64,000 nt of DNA from Alteromonas sp. LOR. Lineage in GTDB: Bacteria > Pseudomonadota > Gammaproteobacteria > Enterobacterales > Alteromonadaceae. Below the pieces are notes generated by a model. It saw only the letters and a program-made list of their open reading frames with translations, did not search any database and was not told the DNA's origin. Location: contig NZ_JQFW01000015.1 in assembly GCF_000753865.1 (NCBI RefSeq), positions 124,001-188,000 on the forward strand, in the 5' to 3' direction. Shown here piece after piece: positions 48,181 to 56,642 of this stretch. The translations under genes and the position numbers were made by a program. Each line of letters opens with the position of its first letter. The stretch's first letter is position 1.

Positions 48181-48555
48181 ATGCATGAATTAGATATCCA
48201 AGTGCGAGTGAAAACTCGCCACTTGCCTGAACATCTCCCCTCCGATTCCGCGCAATTCGCATTTGCCTATCACATTACGATTGAAAACAAGAGTGATGAA
48301 ACCGTTCAGTTGATTAATCGCTACTGGCGTATTACTGATGCAAATGAAAAAACGTCTGAGGTTGAGGGTGCAGGTGTTGTGGGAAAACAGCCTATACTGA
48401 AACCTAATGAAAGTTTTGAATATACCAGTGGCGCGGTAATCGATACCCCTGTAGGCAACATGGAAGGGTATTATGAAATGGAGCGCGAAAATGGTGAGCG
48501 CTTCAGACTCCCTATCGATGTATTTAGACTTGCGATTCCCCATATACTGCATTAA
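48181..48555 (+). CDS. apaG: ApaG family protein
   Basis: 124 residues, one immunoglobulin-like domain. RYWRITDANEKTSEVEGAGVVGKQP and GNMEGYYEM are the family motifs. Its biochemical role is unsettled. It sits between rsmA and apaH as in most gammaproteobacteria. Confidence 0.96.
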   Translation: MHELDIQVRVKTRHLPEHLPSDSAQFAFAYHITIENKSDETVQLINRYWRITDANEKTSEVEGAGVVGKQPILKPNESFEYTSGAVIDTPVGNMEGYYEMERENGERFRLPIDVFRLAIPHILH

Positions 48556-48564
48556 GGATGAATG

Positions 48565-49380
48565 ATGGCTAAAGGCAACACTTATGTCATTGGCGATATT
48601 CAGGGCTGCTACGATGGGTTACGACGCATTTTAGACAAAGCCAAGTTTGACCCTTCCAAAGACACGCTTTACGCCGTGGGCGACTTAGTGGCACGCGGAG
48701 AAGACTCCCTCAGCACACTGCGATTTTTAAAGTCCCTTGGAAACAGTTTTTCTAGCGTACTTGGCAATCACGACCTCCACTTCTTGGCTACGCTCAATCA
48801 TATTCACAATGCCAAAAAGTCTGACAATTTAGACCCTCTGCTAAACGCCAGCGATGTCAAAGAGCTAGAGACATGGCTGCGCCAGTTTCCCCTAGCGGCC
48901 AAGTTAGACAAACACACGCTAATTGTCCACGCTGGTCTTTATCCAAGCTGGTCAATGAAAAAAGCACTGTCGCTCAGTAATGAGGTGTCTGAAGCCTTAA
49001 AGGGGCCTGATTACGTCAACCTCTTAAAAACGATGTATGGCAACACGCCAGTGAAATGGTCGAAAGAACTTAGCAAAGAAGAGCAGCGCCGCTTTACTGT
49101 CAATGCGTGTACGCGAATGCGCTTTGTCACGGAATCAGGGGAGCTCAATTTTGACAACAAATCCCATCCCGATAGCGCGACAGATGACATCAAGCCATGG
49201 TTTAAGCTGCAAAACCCGAAGCTAAAAGCCAAGCAAAAGGTCATATTTGGTCATTGGGCTGCCCTTTCTGGTGAGACACAGTCGCCTCAATTCGTTGGTC
49301 TTGATACTGGCTATGTGTGGGGACAAACCTTAACCCTAATGAACCATACATCTGGTGAGCTCATCACGCTCACTGCTTGA
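48565..49380 (+). CDS. apaH: Diadenosine tetraphosphatase ApaH
   Basis: 271 residues. Metallophosphatase motifs GDIQGC, GDLVARG, GNHD and a VHAG-type histidine (LIVHAGLYPSW) are intact. It cleaves Ap4A to two ADP. Two adjacent ATG codons (48562 and 48565) are both possible; the second lies 8 bases after AAGGA. It ends the lptD operon; a hairpin without a T run (49450-49456 with 49465-49471) follows. Confidence 0.96.
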   Translation: MAKGNTYVIGDIQGCYDGLRRILDKAKFDPSKDTLYAVGDLVARGEDSLSTLRFLKSLGNSFSSVLGNHDLHFLATLNHIHNAKKSDNLDPLLNASDVKELETWLRQFPLAAKLDKHTLIVHAGLYPSWSMKKALSLSNEVSEALKGPDYVNLLKTMYGNTPVKWSKELSKEEQRRFTVNACTRMRFVTESGELNFDNKSHPDSATDDIKPWFKLQNPKLKAKQKVIFGHWAALSGETQSPQFVGLDTGYVWGQTLTLMNHTSGELITLTA

Positions 49381-49449
49381 GGGTAAAAGCACTTTCCATA
49401 TACCTTCTCCTCCTAATTCCCTTTTCTTATCTCGCGCTTTACAACTCTA

Positions 49450-49471
49450 AGCCGCCCTAAAATAGGCGGCT
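49450..49471. other. Hairpin after apaH
   Basis: AGCCGCC (49450-49456) pairs with GGCGGCT (49465-49471) around an 8-base AT-rich loop. No T run follows on either side, so I do not call it a terminator. It lies in the 316-base gap before the chemoreceptor gene. Confidence 0.5.
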
Positions 49472-49528
49472 CTTAGCGACGCGACTGGTCATACCTAAAA
49501 ATAAATGTCATAAATTTAAGAATAGGGG

Positions 49529-49555
49529 TAAACATTAAGTAGTTGTAGTCGATAC
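49529..49555 (+). promoter_or_regulatory. Sigma-28-like (FliA) promoter of the chemoreceptor gene
   Basis: TAAA (49529-49532), 15 bases, GTCGATAC (49548-49555). The flagellar consensus is TAAA, 15 bases, GCCGATAA, so six of eight -10 bases match with exact spacing. It lies about 140 bases before the chemoreceptor start, the kind of gene this sigma factor normally drives. Confidence 0.6.
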
Positions 49556-49696
49556 ATTATTTTAATGTCCCGTAATAAAAATGCACACTAAATATGCTCA
49601 ACGCTAAGCCACACCATAAACAATGAGGTATATTTTGAACGGTTTGCGAGGTAATATTGTGGAAAAGAAAAACAAAAACACCCATCAGGAGTTCCG

Positions 49697-51721
49697 ATGA
49701 AAATAACCGTAGCCACTCGCGTCATTGGTGGATTTGTAGCGATAAGTGCGCTGCTCATTGTTGTGAGTATTGTGTCCCTCGTCAACCTCAACTCCATTGG
49801 TTCAGCAACTGAAGAAGTTAACGACGTCGCTCTGCCGAGTGTTGCGGGAAGTAATGCGCTTAAAGCGAGCTTCCTGAATATGGGCCGACTTACCTTCGAA
49901 AGTTATATAGAAGAAGAGCTATCTGGTCTGTCAGAAAAGCGTAATTCATTCAATGCCGCACAAGATACCTTTGATTCTGAGTACAACCAGCTAGCGCAAG
50001 CTGTCAGCAAAGATGCTGAGCTACAGGGCTCCCTCAATTCAGTTCGCGACGCCTATGAAGCCTACACCAAGAACGTAGATGCTATGTATGCCAATCACAA
50101 GCAGTATCTTGATCTGCGCAACACCATCGCGGACCGTCTAGGTGACGCAGAAGATAATGCTGATGACGCATCAACCTACCTTCTCGATTTTTCTGATTTA
50201 GACTCGGTTCAGCGTATTCCTGAGCTACGCCGTGCATCTGAAATTGGTAGCGAACTTGAAACCTCTCTTCTGTCTTTGCTCACTGTATCTTATGAGTACA
50301 TTAAAACGCAGACACTACAACGCTCTCAAACACTGGGTAATGAAGTTGATTTAGTTGTCGACAAGGTGGTTACTCAGTTAAGTGAAATGAACGCAGCTGC
50401 CGATGGCCGCGACGATTCTGGAACCCTTGATGATATAAACGATTTAGTCAACGACGCCATCAACGCTATTAAGGCGAGTGATGGTGTGATGCAGCTTCAC
50501 GTAGACAGACTTGAGCGTCGTAATGACGCAGAACAAGCGCTGAACGCCTCTGACGCTAACATAAATCAAGGTACGTTGGAGCTAAGCCGTTTATTGACCT
50601 TAGCTGACAAGAAAGCCAGCGATATAGAAACACAAGTAAACTCAGCCATCACTACGGGTAACACTTTCGTTATTGTTGTTGTACTTGCGTCAATCGCCGT
50701 CGCTGCATTTATCGGTTACATCACCGTTCGCGCTATTACGCTTCCGCTAAGCCGAGTAAACGAGCTACTTACCGTGGCGTCCTCTGGTGATCTTACTCAT
50801 CGTCTTGATGATTCTGCTCAGGATGAATTTGGTTTACTAGCAAGAAACTGCAACACGCTTATCGGCAATTTAAAAGAGCTTATCACTGGTATTAATGTTC
50901 GTGCAGAGCAATTAGCCGCTGCATCGGAACAAACCTCGGCCGTGACTGCGCAAACGACTCACTCCATTCAAGATCAGAAGTCTCAAATTGGTCAGGTCGC
51001 TACTGCCACCACAGAGATGCATTCTACGTCTCAATTAGTTGTGCAGAGCGCTGAAGATACACTTAGCCAAATTCGTCATGCTGACAAAGAAGCAGAAAAC
51101 GTTCGCTCAATCTCCCTTGAAAACAAAAACACCATTGAGATATTGGCGAAAGACGTTCAAGACGCTGCCGACGTTATTAACAAGCTACATCAAGATAGCG
51201 CGAGCATTGGCGGTATCCTTGATGTGATTCGTGGAGTTGCAGACCAAACTAACCTGCTTGCACTAAACGCTGCCATTGAGGCTGCTCGTGCTGGTGAGCA
51301 AGGCAGAGGTTTCGCGGTGGTTGCCGACGAAGTAAGAACCTTAGCAAGCCGTACGCAGCAATCTACGCAGGAAATTAATGCCATGATTGAAGTGCTTCAG
51401 GCAGGTGCTGAACGTGCAGTAGCTGTGATGAATCAAGGTAAAGAGCAGACTGCGGCCTGTGTTTCACAGACTGAGAAAGCAACGCAGGCGCTTGATATCA
51501 TCTCTGATGCGGTTCACAGAGCCCATGATGTCAGCTCTCAAATTGAGCAGTCTGCCCGAGAGCAAAATACGGTTTCACAAGAAATCAGTCAGAAGCTTGA
51601 AACTATTGTAGGCATTGCTGAAGAGACTACCGCAGGTGCTCAGCAAACCTCTGAGTCAAGCCATGAGGTTGCAAGGCTTGCTGATGAACTTCAGCAGTCT
51701 ATTCGCCAATTTAAGGTGTAA
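49697..51721 (+). CDS. Methyl-accepting chemotaxis protein
   Basis: 674 residues. Membrane helices at about 8-30 and 322-344 enclose a helical periplasmic sensor of some 290 residues, long enough for two stacked helical bundles (helical bimodular type) rather than a simple four-helix bundle. HAMP (about 345-395) and the signalling domain follow, with the conserved tip [20 protein letters not shown]. It lacks the C-terminal pentapeptide for CheR/CheB docking. GGAG lies upstream. The ligand cannot be told. Confidence 0.93.
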   Translation: MKITVATRVIGGFVAISALLIVVSIVSLVNLNSIGSATEEVNDVALPSVAGSNALKASFLNMGRLTFESYIEEELSGLSEKRNSFNAAQDTFDSEYNQLAQAVSKDAELQGSLNSVRDAYEAYTKNVDAMYANHKQYLDLRNTIADRLGDAEDNADDASTYLLDFSDLDSVQRIPELRRASEIGSELETSLLSLLTVSYEYIKTQTLQRSQTLGNEVDLVVDKVVTQLSEMNAAADGRDDSGTLDDINDLVNDAINAIKASDGVMQLHVDRLERRNDAEQALNASDANINQGTLELSRLLTLADKKASDIETQVNSAITTGNTFVIVVVLASIAVAAFIGYITVRAITLPLSRVNELLTVASSGDLTHRLDDSAQDEFGLLARNCNTLIGNLKELITGINVRAEQLAAASEQTSAVTAQTTHSIQDQKSQIGQVATATTEMHSTSQLVVQSAEDTLSQIRHADKEAENVRSISLENKNTIEILAKDVQDAADVINKLHQDSASIGGILDVIRGVADQTNLLALNAAIEAARAGEQGRGFAVVADEVRTLASRTQQSTQEINAMIEVLQAGAERAVAVMNQGKEQTAACVSQTEKATQALDIISDAVHRAHDVSSQIEQSAREQNTVSQEISQKLETIVGIAEETTAGAQQTSESSHEVARLADELQQSIRQFKV

Positions 51722-51740
51722 ATTACCATCTAATAATGCG

Positions 51741-51779
51741 AAAAAGCCCCGTATTAACCTTGTTAATGCGGGGCTTTTT
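51741..51779 (+). terminator. Rho-independent terminator of the chemoreceptor gene
   Basis: 18-base arms (51741-51758 and 51762-51779) with one G-U pair around a 3-base loop; the stem contains AAAAAGCCCCG and ends in T5. Confidence 0.9.
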
Positions 51780-51936
51780 ATTGTAAACGCTTTTCTGCAT
51801 CCGTCATCTCTATCGCCATCCCCCGCCCTCGCCAGCTAAATGCAATCTAGTTGCCATCTACATCTGCGCAGCTATGTGACCAAATACCGATGCAACAGCG
51901 TATAAACTGCAAATATCACTAACGTATAGCATCACC

Positions 51937-52557
51937 GTGAAACTTCTAGCGCTTACCTTACTTTGTGGATTACTCATGTCTAGCTTCTCCGCCCGTGCCG
52001 ATAAAACCTATTATAAAGACAGCGAAACCATCGCCTACAAAACGATTGACTCTCTTGCAGAGGAAATTGAAGTGAGAGAGTACCCTGCTTCTCTTGCGGT
52101 AATGTCGAAGGGTAGCAGCGACAATGGCGCATTTAGGCTTTTATTTAATTACATCTCTGGTGAAAACAAAGCACGCAGTGAAATTGCGATGACATCACCG
52201 GTAGAAGTGGGTAACGAACAGGTAGAAAGTGCAAAAATCGCCATGACGTCGCCCGTTGAGGTTACCTCAAAAAACACCATGATGTTTTTCCTGCCAAGTA
52301 AATACAACGTGGATAACGCGCCCGTCCCCTCACACCCTGCGGTATCATTAGTTGAAGTTCCACCAAGAAAAGTGGCAGTAATTCGCTACTCTGGATTCAA
52401 CAATGACGATAAGCGACAGGCGTATGCCGAAACGCTACTGAGAACACTTAAGGAACAGGGTTATGACATTGCCGGTAAACCAAGTTACCTAGGCTACGAC
52501 TCACCATTTACCCTACCTTGGAATAAACGTCACGAGGTCATTGTTCCGGTAAAATAA
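51937..52557 (+). CDS. SOUL-family heme-binding-like protein, secreted
   Basis: 206 residues from a GTG start. A signal peptide (about 1-21, ending SARA) precedes a SOUL domain (about 30-205): IEVREYPASLAVMSKG, the MTSPVEV motif and VAVIRYSGF. The IAMTSPVEV segment occurs twice within about 20 residues. SOUL proteins bind haem or related tetrapyrroles in eukaryotes; the role of bacterial, exported members is unclear to me. Ribosome-binding site weak. Confidence 0.88.
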   Translation: MKLLALTLLCGLLMSSFSARADKTYYKDSETIAYKTIDSLAEEIEVREYPASLAVMSKGSSDNGAFRLLFNYISGENKARSEIAMTSPVEVGNEQVESAKIAMTSPVEVTSKNTMMFFLPSKYNVDNAPVPSHPAVSLVEVPPRKVAVIRYSGFNNDDKRQAYAETLLRTLKEQGYDIAGKPSYLGYDSPFTLPWNKRHEVIVPVK

Positions 52558-52597
52558 AGCAGTGTAAGTAGCGCTCTGCATGGCTATAGAGAGATAA

Positions 52598-52625
52598 AAA
52601 AACGGCCCGAAAAAGGGCCGTTTTT
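52598..52625. terminator. Bidirectional terminator between the SOUL gene and lysC
   Basis: AAAAACGGCCC (52598-52608) and GGGCCGTTTTT (52615-52625) around GAAAAA. Works for both convergent genes. Confidence 0.88.
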
Positions 52626-52651
52626 GATGTGTTTTTTAACTACTCGCTCTT

Positions 52652-52706
52652 AGCTACAAGCTTTACCTACAAGCTTTTACTCACAGGCTTTTAACCACAA
52701 GTACAG
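52652..52706. repeat. Degenerate 14-base tandem repeat before the lysC stop
   Basis: Units AGCTACAAGCTTT, ACCTACAAGCTTTT, ACTCACAGGCTTTT and AACCACAAGTACAG follow each other between the terminator and the 3' end of lysC. Confidence 0.6.
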
Positions 52707-52740
52707 AGCAGATAGTGAGTACTCACCCTACACGAAAATC

Positions 52741-54090
52741 CTATTCGAACAGCGCTCTATGAAGTTTTCTCACCACGTCATCGCTATTCGTTTCGTTAAC
52801 TAAAAACGACAAATTGTGCGGGTTAGCGCCAAAGCAGATCATGCGTAGATTAAAATCTGATACCGCAGCTAAAATTTTACTGGAGACACCCACCGCGGTT
52901 TGCATGTGGTTACCTACCACTGTGACCAAGTCGTAACCCTTCTCAACGGTAACGTCACAAATTGTTTCTAATTCAGCAATGGTCTCTTTATTAAGACGTT
53001 GAGCAACAGAGTTAGCCGGATTGTCTAACGTAAATGACACTGAAATTTCTGAAGTCGTCACCAAATCAACACTTAGCTTATGCTTAGCAATAATAGCAAA
53101 CACCTGCTGCAGAAAGCCCTGAGCGTACATCATCTTAGGTGTTTTCACCGTCACCATCACTTGCTCTTTACGGCGTGTAATCGCTCGGTAGGGCGGCTCA
53201 AATTCGCAGTCGCGAACAATCCAAGTACCGCCTTTCTCAGGCTCTTTGCTTGAACCTACAAACACCTTAATGTCTTTGCGCAGCGCCGGTTCCATTGTAG
53301 CAGGGTGAAGTACCTTAGCACCAAACGTGGCCATTTCAGCCGCTTCTTCAAAGCTTAACTCAGGCAGTGGCCGTGCGGTATCGGTTATGCGGGGATCTGT
53401 GGTGTATACACCAATAACGTCGGTCCATATTTCACAAGCTTCGGCATTCATAGCTTCTGCAAGAAGCGCAGCGGTAAAGTCAGAACCTCCTCGCCCAAGC
53501 GTAGTGGTGTTGCCATTTTCGTCTGCACCGACAAAACCCTGTGTTACCACAATGGCGTTTTCAATTTCAGGTGCAAGCAGCTGCTCTGCCAAAGTGGCAA
53601 TTTGCTCAATGTGTGGCGCCGCTTCTCCAAACTCGCTGTCCGTGCGCAGTACTTTTCTCACGTCAAAATTTATCGTTTTCACGCCTTGCTCAGCAAGTAC
53701 CGATGAAAACATAAGAGAAGACATTCGCTCGCCCATTGAAAGCAATTGGTCTTTTAAGTCATTGCGATGCAAAATTTCTTCGTGAAACGCTAAAGCGCGG
53801 ACTTCCTCTAGAAGATCATTCAGCTTAGTTTCTACCGACGGTTTGTCTTGTAACTTGTCGAGTATGGCAAGCTCGATGTCAGTGATAGCTTGGCATGTTT
53901 CATCTATCTGCTGCTGCGTCATAGGGGTATGAGCCAAGCTAACCAAGTGGTTAGTTACGCCCGCTGATGCGCTTACCACAACGATACGCGTATTCTTATT
54001 ACCGGCAACAATTCGAGCACAGTTTTGCATTACAGTATAATTGGCAACACTGGTTCCGCCGAACTTAGCTATCGATAAGGCATTTGTCAC
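52741..54090 (-). CDS. lysC: Aspartate kinase, LysC (AKIII) type
   Basis: 449 residues, the same length as E. coli LysC. Kinase motifs are KFGGTSVA, TTLGRGGSDFTAALLAEA and EAAEMATFGAKVLHPAT; two ACT domains (about 300-449) follow, with LVTTSEISVSFTLD. It phosphorylates aspartate, the first step to lysine, threonine and methionine, and this branch is usually inhibited by lysine. No homoserine dehydrogenase is fused. The GTG start has GGAG 9 bases upstream. There is no room for a lysine riboswitch in the 63-base gap upstream. Confidence 0.95.
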   Translation of the reverse strand: MTNALSIAKFGGTSVANYTVMQNCARIVAGNKNTRIVVVSASAGVTNHLVSLAHTPMTQQQIDETCQAITDIELAILDKLQDKPSVETKLNDLLEEVRALAFHEEILHRNDLKDQLLSMGERMSSLMFSSVLAEQGVKTINFDVRKVLRTDSEFGEAAPHIEQIATLAEQLLAPEIENAIVVTQGFVGADENGNTTTLGRGGSDFTAALLAEAMNAEACEIWTDVIGVYTTDPRITDTARPLPELSFEEAAEMATFGAKVLHPATMEPALRKDIKVFVGSSKEPEKGGTWIVRDCEFEPPYRAITRRKEQVMVTVKTPKMMYAQGFLQQVFAIIAKHKLSVDLVTTSEISVSFTLDNPANSVAQRLNKETIAELETICDVTVEKGYDLVTVVGNHMQTAVGVSSKILAAVSDFNLRMICFGANPHNLSFLVNETNSDDVVRKLHRALFE

Positions 54091-54153
54091 TTTATTTAAC
54101 TCCAGATTAGCACCAGTTTTTCACTGGCGTACTGCGCATTGATATAGCGCAGC

Positions 54154-54606
54154 TTAACGATGAATTGTTATTTGGTCTCCAACCTTCACGTTGTGATTGG
54201 CAAACCACCCTTGGTTCATTTCCAGTGCGTACAGTACCTTTTTCGATGAGCCTACAGATTCTAGGCTATGAGGCATCAAAGGTTTTATATCAGTAATGAC
54301 ACCGTTTCTGTCGATAAATGCTACGTCTAAGGGTATAAAAGTGTTCTTCATCCACATACCCGCGTACTTCGCGGTATCAAAGGTGAAAAACATTCCACAA
54401 TCTTCACATAATTCTTTTCTAAACATAAGCCCCTGAGCACGCTGCTCAAAGGTTTTTGCGTACTGAACGTCGTATTTTTTATCACCCATGGTAATTGAGA
54501 TACGATCAAAACTGACTTCATTCATTTTAGCGACAGGGTCCACCTGCGCTTGCACGCAACCAGCCGATAAGCAAATAACTATTAATACAAAGAGAAGCTT
54601 GTCCAT
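54154..54606 (-). CDS. DUF192 family lipoprotein
   Basis: 150 residues. A signal peptide with lipobox LSAGC (Cys17) suggests a lipoprotein. The DUF192 domain (about 35-148) has FEQRAQGLMFRKEL, MWMKNTFIPLDVAFID and a KVLYALEMNQGWFANHNVKVGD end, all typical. Function unknown. It lies 63 bases before lysC in the same direction, perhaps on one transcript. Confidence 0.85.
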   Translation of the reverse strand: MDKLLFVLIVICLSAGCVQAQVDPVAKMNEVSFDRISITMGDKKYDVQYAKTFEQRAQGLMFRKELCEDCGMFFTFDTAKYAGMWMKNTFIPLDVAFIDRNGVITDIKPLMPHSLESVGSSKKVLYALEMNQGWFANHNVKVGDQITIHR

Positions 54607-54704
54607 TAGACGTTCCTATAAGCGTAAAAAGCCGCCAAATTCGACTTATTATTGGATAAGTAGTTTATACATTAATCTGGGTAACATCCAATGGTGCAGT
54701 TACC

Positions 54705-56453
54705 TCAAAAACTTCTCAGTAACGGTGCACTCGTTGCAACGCCAAAAGATAAAAATGCTTCATTTAACGCAATTGACACTTCGCATAGCAACTCAGGTTC
54801 ATCCACATATGACGCGGCAGAAGCAACCACATCTATGTAGGAGTCGTTTTGTTCGCGCATAATAGTTAGCACCTTTTGAATATACTCTTGCTGAGTCTCT
54901 TCATCCATGACGAGATGGGCTTCTTGATAAGTACGGATTAACGCAGCAATCGCGTCTTGCTCCTGTGCCCTCAGTTCGGGAGAAACGGTTCCTTCATTGC
55001 CATAGCTGTTTTCGTCAGGAACCTCTTCAGGATACGTAAACGAGGCACACGCTAGGGGAAAATCTTTTTGCAGCGCTTTCATTTGGGCTATTTGCGAGTG
55101 CCAAAATTGAACCACTGCCTCATCACTTGCTGTCGAAAGATACATTGGCAATAACTCATCGTACAACAAGACCCGAAATTCATTGCTAATGTGGTTTTGG
55201 CTTTTACCCGTCAGCATGCCGGCTAGATTAATGTCGATGGCTCGCTGGTATGCGTCAGGGTCGTGCTGCTTCATCGCTACCATAAAATCTAGCGTTAAAA
55301 GACCAGACTCTATTTCTGCTGGTGTTATCGAAGAATCAGGCCCTAAACCGCTTATTGGATATAAACTTGAGTCTACAATATCGTTAACAATGTTGACATT
55401 GAGTAGCTCTTGGGGCGTCGGTACCCAAAATGTGTCGTTAGGAGTACGCATTACCTTTTTAATAAACCAGGCAGGAAGGTTTTCGCCCTCGTACGCTTTT
55501 TTCATATCAGCGCCGAGCTCTGTGTTGTCGTGGGCCGATGCAGTCCCAACACCAGGCGCATGAAACTTGAGCTTACCATTTTCACCAAGCGTTCTTTTTG
55601 CCCCGGCAACAAAAAGTAAGGTGCAGGCGGATGCACATTCAGTTTTCACGTAAGTCTCTACACCACTGCGTTTAATGGTATCCATCATGCGTATTGCAGC
55701 AAGAATTCGACCGCCTTGGCTATGAAGGTGAATGCGATTTATGTTTGGATACAGTGCAAATTGCTCTTTGAGCAGTTCGTTTGAGCCAATTTCGATGTGA
55801 CCCATTAGCTCCAAATCATAGCCATCATTGAGTACTCTGAATTCGGTTTTTTCATAGGGTCCATCACCCACCAGCATTTCAATACTGGCCTTTATCAGTG
55901 GAAACCCCGTGTTATACATGGTAACTGAAAAGGTAAGTAAGCTAATACCCAGCATAATAATCGCAACATTTGCCCATCCTGAACGGCCCGTTCGCAAAGG
56001 GTGCTTTAAGGCGGTTCTGAATAGACCAACGGACTGCCATGTAACGACAGTAATAATAAACGTATAAAGTAAAAGAGAAAGCCCTCCTAACTGCCACTTA
56101 GCCGTTGTTTGCTCCATTGCCACTGCTATTAGCGCGTTAAAAGCATAGATGAGTAGCGACGTCGCAATACCAACAACCCAATAGCTCATTGGCAGCGATA
56201 CCTGGCCCCGCCAATATCGAATAAACCAGTTTGGATGGAGTGTTTCCACGAGAGGTGTGAAGCCGTTTTGTGATTGGCTAAGTTGCCCGGCATTCTCTTG
56301 CTGCACGCCTGGGCTATCGTGTCGTGAGGCAATTTCTTTTAGTATCAGCTTCACACGCTCTGGATGAGCTTCTTTATCAATATTTGATAAGGCATCGTTT
56401 AGCTCGTAAAGCGAGTATTTAGCATAGTTTGGATGGTCCAAGTTCAATTCCAT
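54705..56453 (-). CDS. Membrane protein with ClpP-like serine protease domain
   Basis: 582 residues. Residues 10-43 form a short helical motif (YAKYSLYELNDALSNID, HPERV) that I recall at the N-termini of varied bacterial membrane proteins. Three membrane helices follow (about 88-112, 123-143, 163-182). Residues about 215-365 resemble the ClpP/crotonase-like protease family: SQGGR (245-249) as the oxyanion loop, nucleophile Ser275 in ECASACT and His298 in LKFHAPG. With three helices the protease would face the periplasm if the N-terminus is cytoplasmic. About 200 further residues are unrecognised. It stands alone and converges on nothing; the family is sometimes listed as COG3904-like. Its substrate is unknown. 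Confidence 0.75.
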   Translation of the reverse strand: MELNLDHPNYAKYSLYELNDALSNIDKEAHPERVKLILKEIASRHDSPGVQQENAGQLSQSQNGFTPLVETLHPNWFIRYWRGQVSLPMSYWVVGIATSLLIYAFNALIAVAMEQTTAKWQLGGLSLLLYTFIITVVTWQSVGLFRTALKHPLRTGRSGWANVAIIMLGISLLTFSVTMYNTGFPLIKASIEMLVGDGPYEKTEFRVLNDGYDLELMGHIEIGSNELLKEQFALYPNINRIHLHSQGGRILAAIRMMDTIKRSGVETYVKTECASACTLLFVAGAKRTLGENGKLKFHAPGVGTASAHDNTELGADMKKAYEGENLPAWFIKKVMRTPNDTFWVPTPQELLNVNIVNDIVDSSLYPISGLGPDSSITPAEIESGLLTLDFMVAMKQHDPDAYQRAIDINLAGMLTGKSQNHISNEFRVLLYDELLPMYLSTASDEAVVQFWHSQIAQMKALQKDFPLACASFTYPEEVPDENSYGNEGTVSPELRAQEQDAIAALIRTYQEAHLVMDEETQQEYIQKVLTIMREQNDSYIDVVASAASYVDEPELLCEVSIALNEAFLSFGVATSAPLLRSF

Positions 56454-56642
56454 TTGTTATTTTATTTTGATGACGTGTTTAGATGGAGTGCTTTATTGCG
56501 CGTTTTGGTTACATGCATACCCGCACTAACAGGACAGTAAACCGCCTTTAATATACCGAATAAGCGTGCCCTATCACAGTTAACAAATAGCGGTGGCTCA
56601 ATGCTCTTTAGTCCCTGTTCTTTACCCTACACGATGTACACC

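Noticed and set aside
53327..53785. 152-codon frame opposite lysC
   Set aside because: Shadow of lysC with the Ser/Ala-rich composition common to antisense frames.
54091..54153. Lysine riboswitch before lysC
   Set aside because: Only 63 bases separate lysC from the upstream gene, too few for the usual lysine aptamer of about 170 bases or more.
55183..55563. 126-codon frame opposite the ClpP-like gene
   Set aside because: Antisense shadow; no ribosome-binding site and no domain.
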